A stretch of DNA of 47,372 bases from Nemertoderma westbladi (GCA_032718475.1 JAUCBJ010001278.1:1-47372), one strand, 5' to 3'; positions 1 through 11,787 are shown, numbered from the stretch's first letter. Numbers and translations: made by a program. Notes: generated by a model from the sequence alone, not told the origin.

Positions 1-449
1 TGTGCCAATGTGTTAATTGCCGGTGATATTAATGATTTCTCCCGTACATCGTCTCATGTACATGCAGTCAGCCAATTTCTACAGGAATTAAATTTTGGCC
101 GTATGTGGGATATATTCCCTATTGATTTCACTTATACTTGTGTCAGGGAACAGTCTGTGTTTCATTCTACGTTAGATCACTTTTTTGGTAATAGTATGTT
201 ACTCGACAATGTTGTGGAATCAGATGTGATACATTCCGGTTCATTTATCTTGCACACTGCCAATTTTTATAAAGTTTGATATTGGTGTTTTAAATATGCC
301 GGCTGGTAATTTAACTGGTAATAGCAGTAATAAATGTCGAGCCTAATTTTAAACGAGCCTCATGTGAAAAACAACGTGAGTTTAGTGCTAAATTAACTGG
401 GGCACTGAATAATTTGGAATCTTTTTCGGACATTTCGTTGTGTAACTAT
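1..449 (+). pseudogene. LINE endonuclease fragment (family C)
   Basis: This is part of the endonuclease (EEP fold) of a non-LTR retrotransposon, cut by the window edge. The open frame from 10 to 279 shows the metal-binding IAGDIND segment. A central LDHFFGN block corresponds to the D-H active-site region, and HSGSF sits where SDH normally lies. After the stop near 280 the frame is broken, but LINE-like text resumes at about 340-445 (KQREFSAKLTGALNN). A MITE begins at 451 and ends the LINE homology. The 3' end of what looks like the same kind of LINE lies at 5405-6045. The copy is inactive. Confidence 0.7.
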
Positions 450-450
450 C

Positions 451-615
451 TTTATTGAACTGTTACTGTATTTGTTATTTTGTACGGATATTTTGTACGA
501 GTAACTATTATTTCGTCCAAGGACTGTTATAACGTCCGAGGCGAAGCCGGGGACTTATAACACGTCCCTTATAACACGACTTGTAACACAAAATAACAAA
601 TAACAGTTCAATAAA
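451..615. mobile_element. 165-bp palindromic MITE
   Basis: The terminal inverted repeats begin TTTATTGAACTGTTA at 451 and end in the reverse complement at 615. The arms continue through TTTGTTATTTTGT. The left arm has an extra CTGTA compared with the right arm. The centre is a GC-richer imperfect palindrome around ataacgtccgaggcgaagcc. No target-site duplication is visible, so the superfamily is not assigned. It sits at the broken edge of the LINE fragment to its left. Confidence 0.65.
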
Positions 616-1586
616 TGTGTTGTCTCCCTGAGAAGGTTAACAATTCTAAAAGGGTTTAGTTTGGGGGAGAGTAAAGAAAATGGGGCATGGAATTTTTGGG
701 GGATAATATAAATAACGGTATTTATTACGGACTCTATTTAAAAATCTCAATATTTTAGCGGGAAATAATACAGTAAAACAGTAATAAAGGTAATTTAAGC
801 GTTTTTATTTAATTTCTCTATGTAAATAGACTGACCATTGATGATGTTACAGTAGAAAATTTCCTCCCTCAATATTTCGATTGCGGGCAGGTGACAGACT
901 AATCAGTTTAATTAAATTATTACTCATTGTTGCTCTTTCTTCATTGGCGGAAGACATATTTCACGGCTCGGGTCTCTCTGCGAAGTCATGCTGTGAAGCT
1001 GATCCTCTCATGGGGGTTTTTGCTTAATTTAGTGGTCGAGGAGAACATTATACTGTAGGCCTACAGTAGATACATTGTGACACAGCTGTAGTTAATTTGG
1101 CAGAATGGTTGGTCAGCGTTTCTAAGAGATGGATCTACCGTTTTGTGATACTCACTCCAAGGCACTCAGGACTTAGGCGACGCCCATTCCCACCATTTTC
1201 ATTCTCATACCTCTGCCATCGGACTATTTAACATACAAACCACTCTAGAACATATTATGTATTTTGTTACATTATTATGACAACTTATCAGCGTTCTGGT
1301 GATATCTCCGCAACGCAGCGTAGTACTTATTTACAGCTTTGCGGCCTATATGACGGAATCCTGCAAAGTATTCACAACTTAATAGCAATAAACTCCTAAA
1401 CGTCTTGACTGTTCTCAGTCTATCGATGAGAGCCACGACTGTAAGTGTAACATTATTTACGTTACCTTTGTTACAATAACTGCAAGCAATTTCTTAAAAA
1501 GGATATCAGTTTCACTTATATCACATTTCAATATTTAAATATAATAATTTTAAGCGTTGAAAACGCAGACAAGTTCACATAATGTA
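616..1586. other. AT-rich intergenic sequence
   Basis: I see no gene, splice-flanked coding segment, RNA or clear repeat unit here. The sequence is AT-rich with short G and T runs. It ends where the 550-bp duplicated segment begins. Confidence 0.5.
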
Positions 1587-2143
1587 ACACGTTCGTGGGG
1601 CCTTCGCGCAGCACGAGGCCCAGTTATGAGATACAAATTAAAATTGTGCGACTGTATCACAAAATCATGTTATGAGAGATTAACCCACACCACCAATTAA
1701 TCAAAGAAAGGGGGACAGTACGTGTTCACCCCTTTTAATCTGCACCCCCCCCCCCCTCCCCCCACCCACCAATACATAACCGCGACATCTACCACCCACG
1801 GAAGGGTAGCACGAACTTATTTCCAAACGCACGTTCAATATGCAAAGCCAGGTGGTTTATAGGAATATAATCAATGCAGTACTCGTCTTCATTATAAGCC
1901 TCTTTGCGTTCGACCTGTTTTGTATTAAAATATATTTATTAAACGCAGGCTGACGCTCTTTATAATAATAATACCTAGGGATGCCAGCTTCCAGACTTTC
2001 AATCTTTACTGCCACGCAAACCCCGCAGAGGAAGTTTTGGTTTGAGAGATCAAGCCCATCGGCAATTGGTGTTTCAATTTCGGTCCAGGAACTCTGCACA
2101 ACCTGCCGGAGCATTCAATCTTAGCTGTGGTCCATTCCCGTGG
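1587..2143 (-). repeat. Left copy of a 550-bp duplicated segment
   Basis: This segment is nearly identical to 3146-3695 in the same orientation. Both begin acacgttcgtggggcc and end at cattcccgtgg. Both contain a C-run at about 1746-1758, a TATTATTATAATAAAG stretch, and a broken minus-strand reading frame. The copies are about 1,560 bp apart. The ends are not TG...CA and no flanking duplication is visible, so I do not call them LTRs. Compared with the right copy, the left copy has a 5-bp expansion near 2098-2105 that breaks the coding frame. Confidence 0.8.
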
Positions 2144-2320
2144 TTTCGGCTTCCTTTTCTTCGTCCCAATGACAGATTCTTCTGAAGACGTTCGATTCGC
2201 TTTCAGTTTATTGTTGGCGTTTGTGTTTTGAAGTTGTATTCGAGTGGACAGTCGCGCCGGTTTCGAGGTAACCATACCGACCTGTGATAAGCGTTGGTTT
2301 TGTTGAGTGCCGGTATTCAT
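1857..2320 (-). pseudogene. Broken Cys-rich ORF, start preserved
   Basis: On the minus strand an ATG at 2320 opens a frame of 104 codons. It is rich in Ser, Thr and Asn and has a basic patch (KKRKPKP, residues about 53-59), then REWTTAKIECS. A 5-bp insertion relative to the copy at 3146-3695 then shifts the frame. The rest continues in another frame to 1857 with a second cysteine pair (CGVC). In the other copy this stretch is read in one frame and gives a CxxC...CxxC pattern, as in a zinc ribbon or PHD-like finger. It may be the N-terminus of a LINE ORF1 or a duplicated host exon. I do not recognise the family. Confidence 0.5.
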
Positions 2321-3145
2321 CTTCTCTCACCTCTTCAATGTCAGATGTTGCAAATACTGATAACACGAATAACGGTATATATTTCAATACTTGTCAATAG
2401 TAATATATATAATTTAGATAACTATTTTATATCTGTACTGTTGAGCAAACTCTACATAAATTCCAACCTGTGTATCGCCGGTAGTGCTGTTGCTGCAGTG
2501 CTGTGCAAGTGTGCTGAAGTGCTAGTTGCCACCGGTCAGCCGGTACCGGTAGTAGGGTGGTACCTACGGTGCGCACTACAACGGCAGTACAGCAATACGG
2601 TGTACCGTGCCAATGACTGAATGATTAGCGGTAACTATCTAAACTATTATATTATTATTACCGGTGCCGGTACTGGGCTATTAGGCCTAAACTATAATCA
2701 CCGCAAGGGTTGCGCAGGGCCATGTTTAATTAGATTACATGATATGGCATGTCTGCAGTGTATGGTACCGGCTGACCAGTATTGCAGTATTGACTGATTG
2801 CAGGATTCTCGATTCAGGGATTGAGTACAGCCTGACAGTACCGGTACACATGGTACATGCAGACAGCCACAATGTATTGCAAAATTTGTCAGAAACCCAG
2901 CTGATTTATCCTACAGTAATAATAATTTAACGCATTTTAAATTTGGATAAATAAATTTATTATAACTGCAATAACAGTTACACTGATGCTGCACGAAGGC
3001 CCCACGCAAATTCTACTTGGAAAATTTTCAAACTTTTGCCAAACAACATGTGTACCAAGTTTGGATAGATTTCATCAAGGATTGGCCGAGTTATTAACGT
3101 TTAAAATAAAATACTGAAAAAAAAACGCGACAGAACGACAGAACG
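2321..3145. other. ACCGGT-rich spacer with shared repeat module
   Basis: No gene is supported. The stretch 2460-2870 is dense in ccggta and accggt words. The part at about 2995-3125 (ccaaacaacatgtgtacc, then tttcatcaaggattggccg) matches 6070-6205. A shorter relative lies at 42460-42520. This is a dispersed module, probably a SINE or LINE tail. It ends in a short acgacagaacgac duplication just before the right copy of the 550-bp segment. Confidence 0.55.
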
Positions 3146-3695
3146 ACACGTTCGTGGGGCCTTCGCGCAGCACGAGGCCCAGTTATGAGATACAAATTAA
3201 AATTGTGCGACTGTATCACAAAATCAGGTTATGAGAGATTAACCCACACCACCAATTAATCAAAGAAAGGGGGACAGTACGTGTTCACCCCTTTTAATCT
3301 GCACCCCCCCCCCTCCCCCCACCCACCAATACATAACCGCGACATCTACCACCCACGGAAGGGTAGCACGAACTTATTTCCAAACGCACGTTCAATATGC
3401 AAAGCCAGGTGGTTTATAGGAATATAATCAATGCAGTACTCGTCTTCATTATAAGCCTCTTTGCGTTCGACCTGTTTTGTATTAAAATATATTTATTAAA
3501 CGCAGGCTGACGCTCTTTATAATAATAATACCTAGGGATGCCAGCTTCCAGACTTTCAATCTTTACTGCCGCGCAAACCCCGCAGAGGAAGTTTTGGTTT
3601 GAGAGATCAAGCCCATTGGCAATTGGTGTTTCAATTTCGGTCCAGGAACTCTGACAATGGGAGCATTCAATCTTAGCTGTGGTCCATTCCCGTGG
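3146..3695 (-). repeat. Right copy of the 550-bp duplicated segment
   Basis: This is the direct repeat of 1587-2143 with few substitutions. On the minus strand it keeps one continuous frame from REWTTAKIECSHC through FLCGVCAAVKIE to IPRYYYYKERQ, with a CxxC...CxxC spacing. The upstream part of the ORF, including the start codon and basic patch found in the left copy, is missing beyond 3695. The two copies are therefore broken in complementary ways. Confidence 0.75.
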
Positions 3696-4280
3696 AATCT
3701 CGTCTTCAGCACAAACTCTGAACCCGCGAAATCAAAGTCAAAATGTATTCGTTTCGATTCAGTATGGATTGAAACAAAGAAATCACATTAATTTAAAAGG
3801 TGTTGTTGATCTTCCGTGGGTCAAAAAGGCGTTACATTTAGGTAATTTAATAGATTACAGTCCCTATCTCATTCTAGATACCGTTTCTCAAACTGGGTAC
3901 CTTCTTTCTTACCTCACTCTTACTAACTCACACCATGTCTGGTTTACTCAAACCCAACTCTAACTCGCGTAACCCCCCACTGTGCACTGTGTAGCATTCA
4001 TACAACAAGCTGTCTGTGTATAATGACCCACTCGCTTCTGTTATACTCTGCCTACTGGTACTTGATGGTCTCCTGCTGTTACTGTATAAATATTCCCGTA
4101 ACTTGATTCCCCAACTTGATTTGTTTGTGTGTAATTAACTCCGGTAGACAGCGAGAATTAACTTGCAGACTCAGTGACTCAATTTATTTTTAAATTTCAG
4201 AATAAAAAAATTATATGCTAAATTATTAAACTGAAGATGTATTAATTTTTATTACATTTATTAAGTATGTATGACTCATA
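3696..4280. other. AT-rich intergenic sequence
   Basis: An open stretch at 3679-3963 has no recognisable domain and no splice support, so I do not call it a gene. The rest is AT-rich without visible repeat structure. Confidence 0.4.
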
Positions 4281-4321
4281 CAAGGTGTACTACTGTAAAT
4301 AACGTTATTTAGTACACCTTG
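4281..4321. mobile_element. 41-bp palindrome, minimal fold-back element
   Basis: The sequence starts caaggtgtactact and ends agtacaccttg, forming a near-perfect palindrome with aataacgttatt at its centre. Its arms match the outer ends of the 1,063-bp element at 37495-38557. Flanking octamers gactcata (4273-4280) and gactaata (4322-4329) differ at one base and could be an 8-bp target duplication. It looks like two element ends with the interior removed. Confidence 0.6.
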
Positions 4322-4329
4322 GACTAATA

Positions 4330-5264
4330 ACATATTAATGTTATTTTACTTTAAAATATAACCGTATAATATAACCAACCAATTTTATAACTTTATTTTA
4401 ATGTCGTGCATATTTCGCTAATGTTTCTAATGTTTAACTTTAATGTTTTACTAGTGTTTAATTCTCTATTCGCAATATATCCGGGTGTGGGTATACCGGA
4501 CAAAGGGGCCAGAGGAAACCTCTGTAATTATAGACAGGGCCATATTTACGGGAGGGGGGGGGGGGGGTGTTGCGAGGTCCCCTATGTACTAATAATTCTT
4601 AATTAACCATTAGATTTTTAAACTGATATGTCTTGTAAGGCACCAATTGACATCAAACAGACAGACAACAGAGCACCAATTTCCCCCAACAATATTCCCA
4701 GAATTAAAACTTTCTCTACAAACAGACCGAGCCAGTGTGGTTTAGTTAACAACATACATTTAGTAAAGCCCCCAAAGGAACTGCGTCATTGACATGTCTT
4801 TTATGAGCCACACCGCAAACCGGCCTGCCCTGCTATGTAATTCGACCCATTAACTCAAAAGCCCAAGCAGCAGACAGAGGCCCCTTCCCCATGTGGTGCC
4901 TCACTCAACCAGAGTAATTATCCATCCCGTACAGGAAGAGTAATGCTGAGTATGACACAGTTGGAAGTCAACCTATCTCAAACCATGGCGCCCGACTCTA
5001 GTTTGAGTTAGATTGAGCTGGCTGCATTTTCTGATTTCTCAACTCTTACCCCAGTCTTACTTACTGAAATTCTCCGTTGACTATCATTAGTAAAAGGTTT
5101 GAGAAATAATATTCAAAATGAGATAGGTACTGTATAAGAACACAATGGAGTCTGACATTACACGTAAGCGCGGTCAATTCATAGGAAAACTCAACGCCCT
5201 TCGCCAAGAATTGTATTTTGCAGACCGGTACCAACTGTGTAATATCCAACGTTTATATGCAACG
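4330..5264. other. Non-genic sequence with a G-run
   Basis: A G homopolymer lies at about 4552-4568. The part 4620-5040 is comparatively AC-rich but has no open frame with domain content. I see no splice-flanked exon. Confidence 0.4.
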
Positions 5265-5385
5265 AGTTTTTACGGCAGCAGTTTATGGGACCTGTTTTCT
5301 CCAGTGTACTAGAATTTATAGCGCGTTTTTACGGCAGCAGTTTATGGGACCTGTTTTCTCCACAGTGTACTAGAATTTATAGCGC
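5265..5385. repeat. Tandem duplication, 2 x 60 bp
   Basis: Unit 1 (5265-5324) and unit 2 (5325-5385) both run from gtttttacggcagcag to gaatttatagcgc. Unit 2 has an extra CA after ctcca. The units are otherwise almost identical, suggesting a recent duplication. Confidence 0.85.
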
Positions 5386-5404
5386 TTGGAACATTAATAC
5401 ATTA

Positions 5405-6045
5405 GGATTATTTTTGGTTTACCTCGATTGACTCACAGATTTATTGTTGAAAATGTAGTCAATTTTATGCATCCCTGTATTATGTTACAATCGAGATTTG
5501 TGTCATTTAGTTGTAGTTTACTGTCTTACTGTCTTCAATCAAACCATCCATTCGTTTTTTGGCTGAATTGTGTTTGTTCGATTACAGATCGCGAGCCGGT
5601 TGTAATTTAAGAAAAATTGGTAATTTGTGCAATTGGCGTAATTTACGGTCATTAACTGTTAAGAATGTAAAGCAATTATCATATGTGCCGTGCGGTATTG
5701 ATAACTTATGGAAGGTCAATTTATGTAAAGAATTATTCAATTGTATCTCAGATAACTGGGAGATCCCTTATTTTAGTACAAACGAATTAAACGATATATT
5801 GGAGTATATAGCCACAGTGTAAACGATTTAATATTATTTTTTGTGTATTTGTCTCATATTGGTTGTGCATCTATTCTATTCATGTGCCATCATTAATCCT
5901 GGTTTGTCTGTTCCTGTTGGCTCTGTATTTACTTACTTTACACTCGATTTGTGCTACCTAGTTATTAGTATACTTTTCTACGCTGTACTTATTACTGTGT
6001 TAATAACGTACGATATTAAATTAAATAAATAAATAAATAAATAAT
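5405..6045 (+). pseudogene. LINE 3' end (family C) with AATA tail
   Basis: This is the C-terminal end of a non-LTR retrotransposon polyprotein plus its 3' UTR. The frame from 5428 reads HRFIVENVVNFMHPCIMLQS, a sequence style common after LINE reverse transcriptases. After a frameshift near 5560 it continues as RSRAGCNLRKIGNLCNWRNL and ends with a stop at 5820-5822. The 3' end is a tandem run of aaat/aata at 6022-6043, a typical LINE tail. The copy is 5' truncated and frameshifted, so inactive. The endonuclease piece at 1-449 probably belongs to the same type. Confidence 0.7.
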
Positions 6046-6059
6046 CGCCACCTTCATTA

Positions 6060-6260
6060 GCCTCGTTGCGCTCGTCCTGAAGGCTCCAAGCAAATTCAAC
6101 GGGAAAAATTTCTCAGCTTTTGCCAAACAACATGTGTACCAAGTTTGGTTAGATTTCATCAAGGATTCGCCGAGTTATTAACGTTTAAAATTGGACACGA
6201 CAGAACTACAGACACACCGATTGAGTTTGTGGTACCCGTGTGCTTAGCTCGCTTACTTTC
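6060..6260 (+). repeat. Dispersed module (ACATGTGTACCAAGTTTGG)
   Basis: The core at about 6110-6200 matches 3025-3110 closely: the same ccaaacaacatgtgtacc, tttcatcaaggatt and cgagttattaacgtttaaaa blocks. It also matches 42460-42520 weakly. It lies immediately 3' of a LINE tail here and beside a tRNA-like unit at 42567-42631. It is therefore probably a mobile SINE or LINE-derived tail. Confidence 0.6.
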
Positions 6261-6618
6261 GTGGCTCGCCCCACATAATATGGTGACTGGTTCTACAGTT
6301 AGTGTAAGCACAAGTCACATCACTAGCTAACAATAAGCCTAGTGCAGTGCGCAGTTCAGTTTGTAGGCCTACCGTACAGGAAGTAAGTAGTTGCCAATAT
6401 CAATCACTCCCATCTTTCACATGGTAATATGAAATCTGTACTGATTATATTAAACCTTAAACAGCAATACTGTATGACTACGATATACAATATTAAAATA
6501 TTGCAAAGTATTACACTAGATTTGCTTGCATTTAGCTTAGATCTTTATTAATTCTCATACGTTTTAAAAACTAATAAATAGGCCTATCGACATCCAAAAT
6601 ATCAAGGAAGGAAGAGCA

Positions 6619-6679
6619 ATGGATGTCAATCACGAAGTTTCACTTTTGGTGCGAGAAATTAAACGTCTGGGCACTCCTA
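6619..6679 (+). CDS. ABRACL: ABRACL (Costars domain) exon 1
   Basis: The exon codes for the first 20 residues and one base of codon 21 of a Costars-domain protein. It opens with MDVNHEVSLLVREIKRLGTP, which matches the conserved N-terminal helix of ABRACL. The family is small (about 80 residues), related to the actin-binding domain of ABRA/STARS, and linked to actin dynamics and cell motility. The ATG at 6619 is the natural start and has a purine-rich leader (aaggaaggaagagca). The exon ends at a strong donor, A|gtaagt (intron from 6680), in phase 1. Joined in phase to exon 2 at 31851 it gives 83 residues. A non-coding first exon may lie upstream but I could not fix it. Confidence 0.93.
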
Positions 6680-6699
6680 GTAAGTTATTTGTAAATCTA

Positions 6700-7170
6700 C
6701 TCGTATTTGGGGTTGGGGTCTACTCTCTACGCACATGTATCAATTCTAAAGTACGCGAGACATACCGGTACCATTATTAGGTATAATATATCCGTCGAAT
6801 AATTGATACCCGGTACCGGGTTACCGGTACGTCTACGCACTACGCAGCAGCTCCATGATTAGGATGAGGTAGGTGGCAGAGCCCTTGGTAGAACGGTTGA
6901 ACAGTTTAATAGCAAAGGGCAACCCCCTGGTGGTGAATCTTAGTCGTATAGCTTCTGTTCATTTTGTGGTGCGGCAAATAGAGTAATATATTATTATTAA
7001 TTTCAGTATTTGATACTTTTATTTTATTGTGTGTTCAATTTAATGTTTTGCTTACGTACAGTAGACCTACTTGTCTGTGTGTAAAGTAAAGGAGGTGCCA
7101 TCTGTGGCTGCATAGGCCCTCTTACTAAGGGCAAATCTGGTCCTGTAACTATGACCCCCTTCGTTCTGGG
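6700..7170. other. Start of ABRACL intron, non-coding
   Basis: AT-rich, with ccggta words near 6765-6835. From about 7085 the sequence (ggaggtgccatctgtggctg onward) resembles the 5' leader style of the LINE that continues after 9000. That LINE may therefore begin here and be interrupted by the hAT-like element at 7171. This is an inference with no second copy to align. Confidence 0.4.
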
Positions 7171-8999
7171 CAGGGGCGTATTAAGGGGGGTGCAGGTGCA
7201 CCCGGGCCGTCGCCTCCAAGGGGCCGCCAGGTGCTTTTGTTGTCAAGGTGCCAAATATAATGTTTATAATACATTATTTTTAACGGAATAAGTCACTTAC
7301 AAACCCTAATTATCCAGAAATTACTCTTAGATTAAGTGTAAGATACCATTTCGACCATAAAATTCGTACAGGTCCCGTACTTTACCTAACCGTCCCAAAC
7401 TTTACTACACAAAACACATTGTAAAAAATTACCAATGTAGGAATTCGTCCGAAATTTATATTTTTATTTAAGCTTAATATTACAGCTTTATCCTAAACAT
7501 CAAATCAACTCAACACCATACCTGCGCACAATTCGCTAAACTTTAGAATTGAAATCATAAAATAAAAAAAACAATTTCGTACGAATCCACCTTGGACAAG
7601 CTGGTGTGTTCGCGCTTTTAGACCTTTAGCAGTTTAACCTGCCAATTTTAGTTGTCCTCTTGTTTATAAATCGACTTTAGCCTTTACCAATTACCTAGTG
7701 TACTGAAGTTACATCAGCCGAAGCCAGTCCGTGCGCGGCGTATGACCCACGGTGTGGGAGACTGGATTCGGATTCCTTGGGAGTTATTGCAGTGTAGACC
7801 TACTGTATTATTCGATTGATCGCTACTATATAATCTCTGACAACTATATTTACTTTCGGGGAAATATTAACAGTTCCTTTAGGACGTGGCGCTTTAAGTA
7901 TAAAAACAGAGTTATGACTTATACTAATCACAACTAGATGGCCACAGAGTTTCGTAAATAGCGCATTCTTTAGGAGATGCTTTATTAACCTTCACACTAC
8001 TTCACACGACTTACACACTACTTCACACTACTTTACACTAGTTCGCACTAATCTGCCGACCGTCACTGAATTTGATCATATATAAGGAGGATTGCAACTG
8101 ACACACGTAGGGATTATGAAATAGCATTTAATTCACACAAAACCACTATAATTTAAGTCGCAGTTGCTACCGGTAAACTCTATTCCTCTTACCTCAGTAA
8201 TCAATAAGATTGAGGGGTTTATGATTATTTATCGGTATTCTCCAAATATAACATCAATATCCATTAATATAACAACAATTAATACTATAAACAGAAGTAA
8301 AATAATGCGGTGAACAGTCAGTATGTGTTACTTATGCAGTTATGAAATGTTCGGTAGTTCAGAAAATAGTAAAATAAATGTTCAATGTTAATAGATTTAC
8401 GTTCTTATAACCAAGGCCATCTGATGTTCCTAGGCCAAAGTCTGAAACTTCCGCACAGAAGCACAGAAAATTCTGAGTTGGTTCTGATGCTCAGAAAATA
8501 GTAAACAAAGACCGTAATGCATTGCGCGAGTTTCCATAGGTTTCTGTTAGACATAAAGTGAAAATTGCTCTGATTGGCTGAATAAGACAGAACAAAGAAC
8601 TTCCACGTCCACAAAGAATCAGCTGACAGATTTCGTCATCTTGGTTCTAATTCCTTCCCGTCGCGTAGTTGGATAAATTTAGGGCTATTTTAGAGTATTC
8701 TGCGCATTGCGTAAAAATGACTTGTTATGTCCGCAAAAGCTTTTACATGGTGTTTTCTCAAAAGTGACCAAGTCCCGCAATCTTCGCGAAATCAAAGCTG
8801 ATATTCGAAAGTTCAATCCAAGCACAATGTTGTGCACATATGTGCTGTGGATAACATTGTACAGGCAATCAAATTTCAAAATTGTGTACGAATGTCCCAT
8901 ACTTTACTTTGGAATGAGCCAACAGGGGGGGGGGGGGGGGGGGGGGGGGGCAGCAATGGAAAAGTGCACCCGGGCCGCCATGTCCTTAATCCGCCCCTG
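7171..8999. mobile_element. hAT-like element, CAGGGGCG ends
   Basis: The left end reads CAGGGGCGTATTAAG (7171) and the right end is the inverse of CAGGGGCGGATTAAG (ending 8999). This is the CAGGGGCG-type terminus common in hAT elements. Both ends also contain the gtgcacccgggccg word close to the terminus. No transposase frame remains inside. A 24-bp G-run lies near the right end (about 8927-8950). The flanking octamers do not match, so either the target duplication has decayed or the two ends come from different copies. Confidence 0.55.
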
Positions 9000-9108
9000 A
9001 TAGAGATGGGATAGGGATGCCCTTGGTCCTGGATTAAGGACCCATATACTTGGCTGCAGGGGTATATGGCCTGACCAGGCAGATGGTGATCTACCAATGG
9101 CTGGTCAG

Positions 9109-10408
9109 TAGTGTTGAGAACTGTAACTGTAATTATACTGTAACTGCAACTGTAACTGAATGGTTTTGATGATTTTTTTGATACTGTAACTATAACTGTA
9201 ACTGTAATTGCGAACTTTGAATACTGTAACTGTAACTGAAACTGTAATTACGTATTTTGAATACTGTAACTGAAACTGAAACTGAAATTAACAAAATCCG
9301 ATTCAGTTCTCAATCACACAATTAACATGAATAAGCATTTAAAACAGTATTGTAATAAAGTATAGAGTATAGTTTAATAAATGAATAACAGTGGTTACCA
9401 TAGGTATCATTTTTAAAACATTGTTATAAAAAAAACAATCTCGTTTTTTCCACTTCTGAACAAAACCATAATATTACACAATATAAAATCAAAGACCCAT
9501 TGCCCACTTAGCTCAAATGTGATTTATTTGGAGAGTCAAGTAGTGAACGAAGATCTAGCATATAGTCTATGTTCATCGGACTCAACTATTAGACTATTAT
9601 CAGACCTTATCACCACTTTTGCTTCATATTAAATGTAAATGTTTTAGATAAACAAAGAAAAGTTAGGCCTAATGGTAGAGGGATATTAACGGATATATAT
9701 TTTACATTATTAATTATTAATGTTTTTACCGGTACTATTAATATCACAATCACACTAGAGGCACACTGGAAATTAAATTTTGATCAAGTTTACCATTATA
9801 AATTACAAAATTAAACTTAAAAGTGAAAGGAGCAGCTTATCGAGGTGGGTCTAACCAAAACAATAAATATATGATTACTAAAACAAATTACGAATTAAGG
9901 AAAATGAGCAGGATTCAGAAGCATGGCTTTATAACCAAAACAATAAATGATAACAATAAGTGTACAAGCACTGAAACAAGATGTACAGTAAAATGTGGGT
10001 GCCTTTAGTGTGATCTTGTGACGTGCCACTTTCATTACATACTATCAGTATATTAGTTACAAAATATTACCATAGCGTGGGTCCAACTTTCCTACAACAA
10101 CTACCTATTAGCTCTAGAAAGAGGACGTTTCGTAATGAACATTATTATTAGCGTATATAACAGTAATATATTAAAGTGCCTCATTTTTAGTTTCAGATGA
10201 CTGCTTACTACGTGAGATCATATATATTGAATCTATAACTGAAACTGTAACTGAAACTGAAATGTTACACTTTGTAATACTGAAACTGTAACTGTAACTG
10301 AAATGCAAAACTTTGAATACTGTAACTGTAACTGAAATGCAAAACTTTGAATACTGAAACTGTAACTGTAACTGAAATTAGTCAAAATTGATTCAGTTCT
10401 CAACACTA
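9109..10408. mobile_element. 1,300-bp hAT MITE with perfect 8-bp TSD
   Basis: Terminal inverted repeats TAGTGTTGAGAACTG (9109-9123) and CAGTTCTCAACACTA (10394-10408) are perfect over 15 bp. CTGGTCAG flanks both sides (9101-9108 and 10409-10416), the 8-bp duplication typical of hAT elements. Both ends have subterminal arrays of aactgtaactgaaactg words (9120-9290 and 10230-10375), probably transposase-binding sites. No transposase is present, so the element is non-autonomous. It is inserted in the 5' part of LINE A. Confidence 0.9.
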
Positions 10409-11661
10409 CTGGTCAGGAGTAGAGTGTTCTCATGTCCACTCTGAGTGCACTTCACTGCGACGTGCACCTGGTAGCAGGGGTACAGGGCATGACCCAGCAG
10501 ATGAGCTGCACAGCCAATGGTGGGTCATGTGCGCGAGAGAAGATATGGGTAATGGGCCTCATATCTGACTCCACTGCGACACCCACCCTGTGGAATGGCA
10601 AACCAGGGTGTGTTATTTGCCCCGAGAGCTGACTCGGCAAAAAAGCACGCCCCAACCCCCACTATGGATTACATTTGTAATGCGGGGGTCCGGCCACTAG
10701 AGGCCAGTGGAATGACTGGACACAATCGGCCTCACAGGCATCAGTTAACTCCTGACCGGCTGCCTGTCTCACCCCCTACTGGAGAGAAAGCAGCCAACAA
10801 TTCTTTGAGTCCCTTTCCTGATGACCTTTCTGGCCCAAACCCTGGGTCACCAGGGAGGCCAGATTGTGAGGGGGAGAGGGATTCTGGAGTTGGAGGCTAC
10901 TCTCATGTTCTACCCCGACCAACAAAGCCATTGGTGAATCTGAGGCAAGTCACTAGACTAGCCTCAGTAAACACCCTAACACTCGGGTCCCCAATGCGAC
11001 AAGGTGAGCTGACTGCCTTGGCAGATAAGCTTTCTCTTAGTGCAGTGGGTGTTCAACAGCACCGAATGCAGACTGGACAGACTGATGAGGTTCTGGTTAA
11101 GGACATGGGGGCGGTTGGTGACTCGCCCTCGCTTCAGCAGATGATAGTGGTAATGGTGGAATTGGTCTATTGATGAATCCAACTGCACATGCACATGCGC
11201 ATGCATGCAGCATTGGACAAAATAGACCAAATCTCTAACCGCATTATTCGTTGCCACTTCACCTGTTCTGGAAGACTGGCTAAGAAGTTTCCTAAGGTGG
11301 TTCTGATTGTGTGCTACTCTCCAACTAGTGTTGCCCCTGAAGAGGAGGTGGAAAATTTCTACCAGAATCTACAAGCAGCTACTGATGGAGTGGATCAGCA
11401 TGCATTCTTAACATTCCTGGGAGACTTTAATGCAAGTCTGCATCAATCACCTACATCGCCCTGGGTCTATAGCAATAGTGTTAACCGAAATTCCGCCCAT
11501 CTTCAGGATTTTATCTCTGGAAATGGATTGTTTTCGGCTGGAACCCAGTTCAAGAAGCAAACTGGAAAGCTATGGACTCATAGTGGACACGGGGTCACAA
11601 GTCCCAGATAGACCATATTCTGTTTCGTAGGAAATACAGGAACTCTATACAGGACTGTATT

Positions 11662-11787
11662 ACATTTACACTTCGACCCTTCTCCAGTGATCACCGCCTT
11701 ATTGTGGCCAAGGTAAGACTTAGCACATTTACACTTCGACCCTTCTCCAGTGATCACCGCCTTATTGTGGCCAAGGTAAGACTTAGC
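11662..11787 (+). repeat. 63-bp in-frame tandem duplication in LINE A
   Basis: Two 63-bp units (11662-11724 and 11725-11787) are nearly identical. Each encodes 21 residues containing the endonuclease SDH motif, so the copy has two catalytic SDH boxes in a row. This would probably spoil the fold. Confidence 0.85.

Noticed and set aside
1587-3695. LTR retrotransposon with 550-bp LTRs and a 1-kb interior
   Set aside because: The repeat ends are not TG...CA, no target duplication is visible, the interior lacks primer sites, and coding sequence runs past the left repeat.
8707-9097. Glycine- or proline-rich proteins around 8900-9000
   Set aside because: Produced by translating a 24-bp G homopolymer in all frames.
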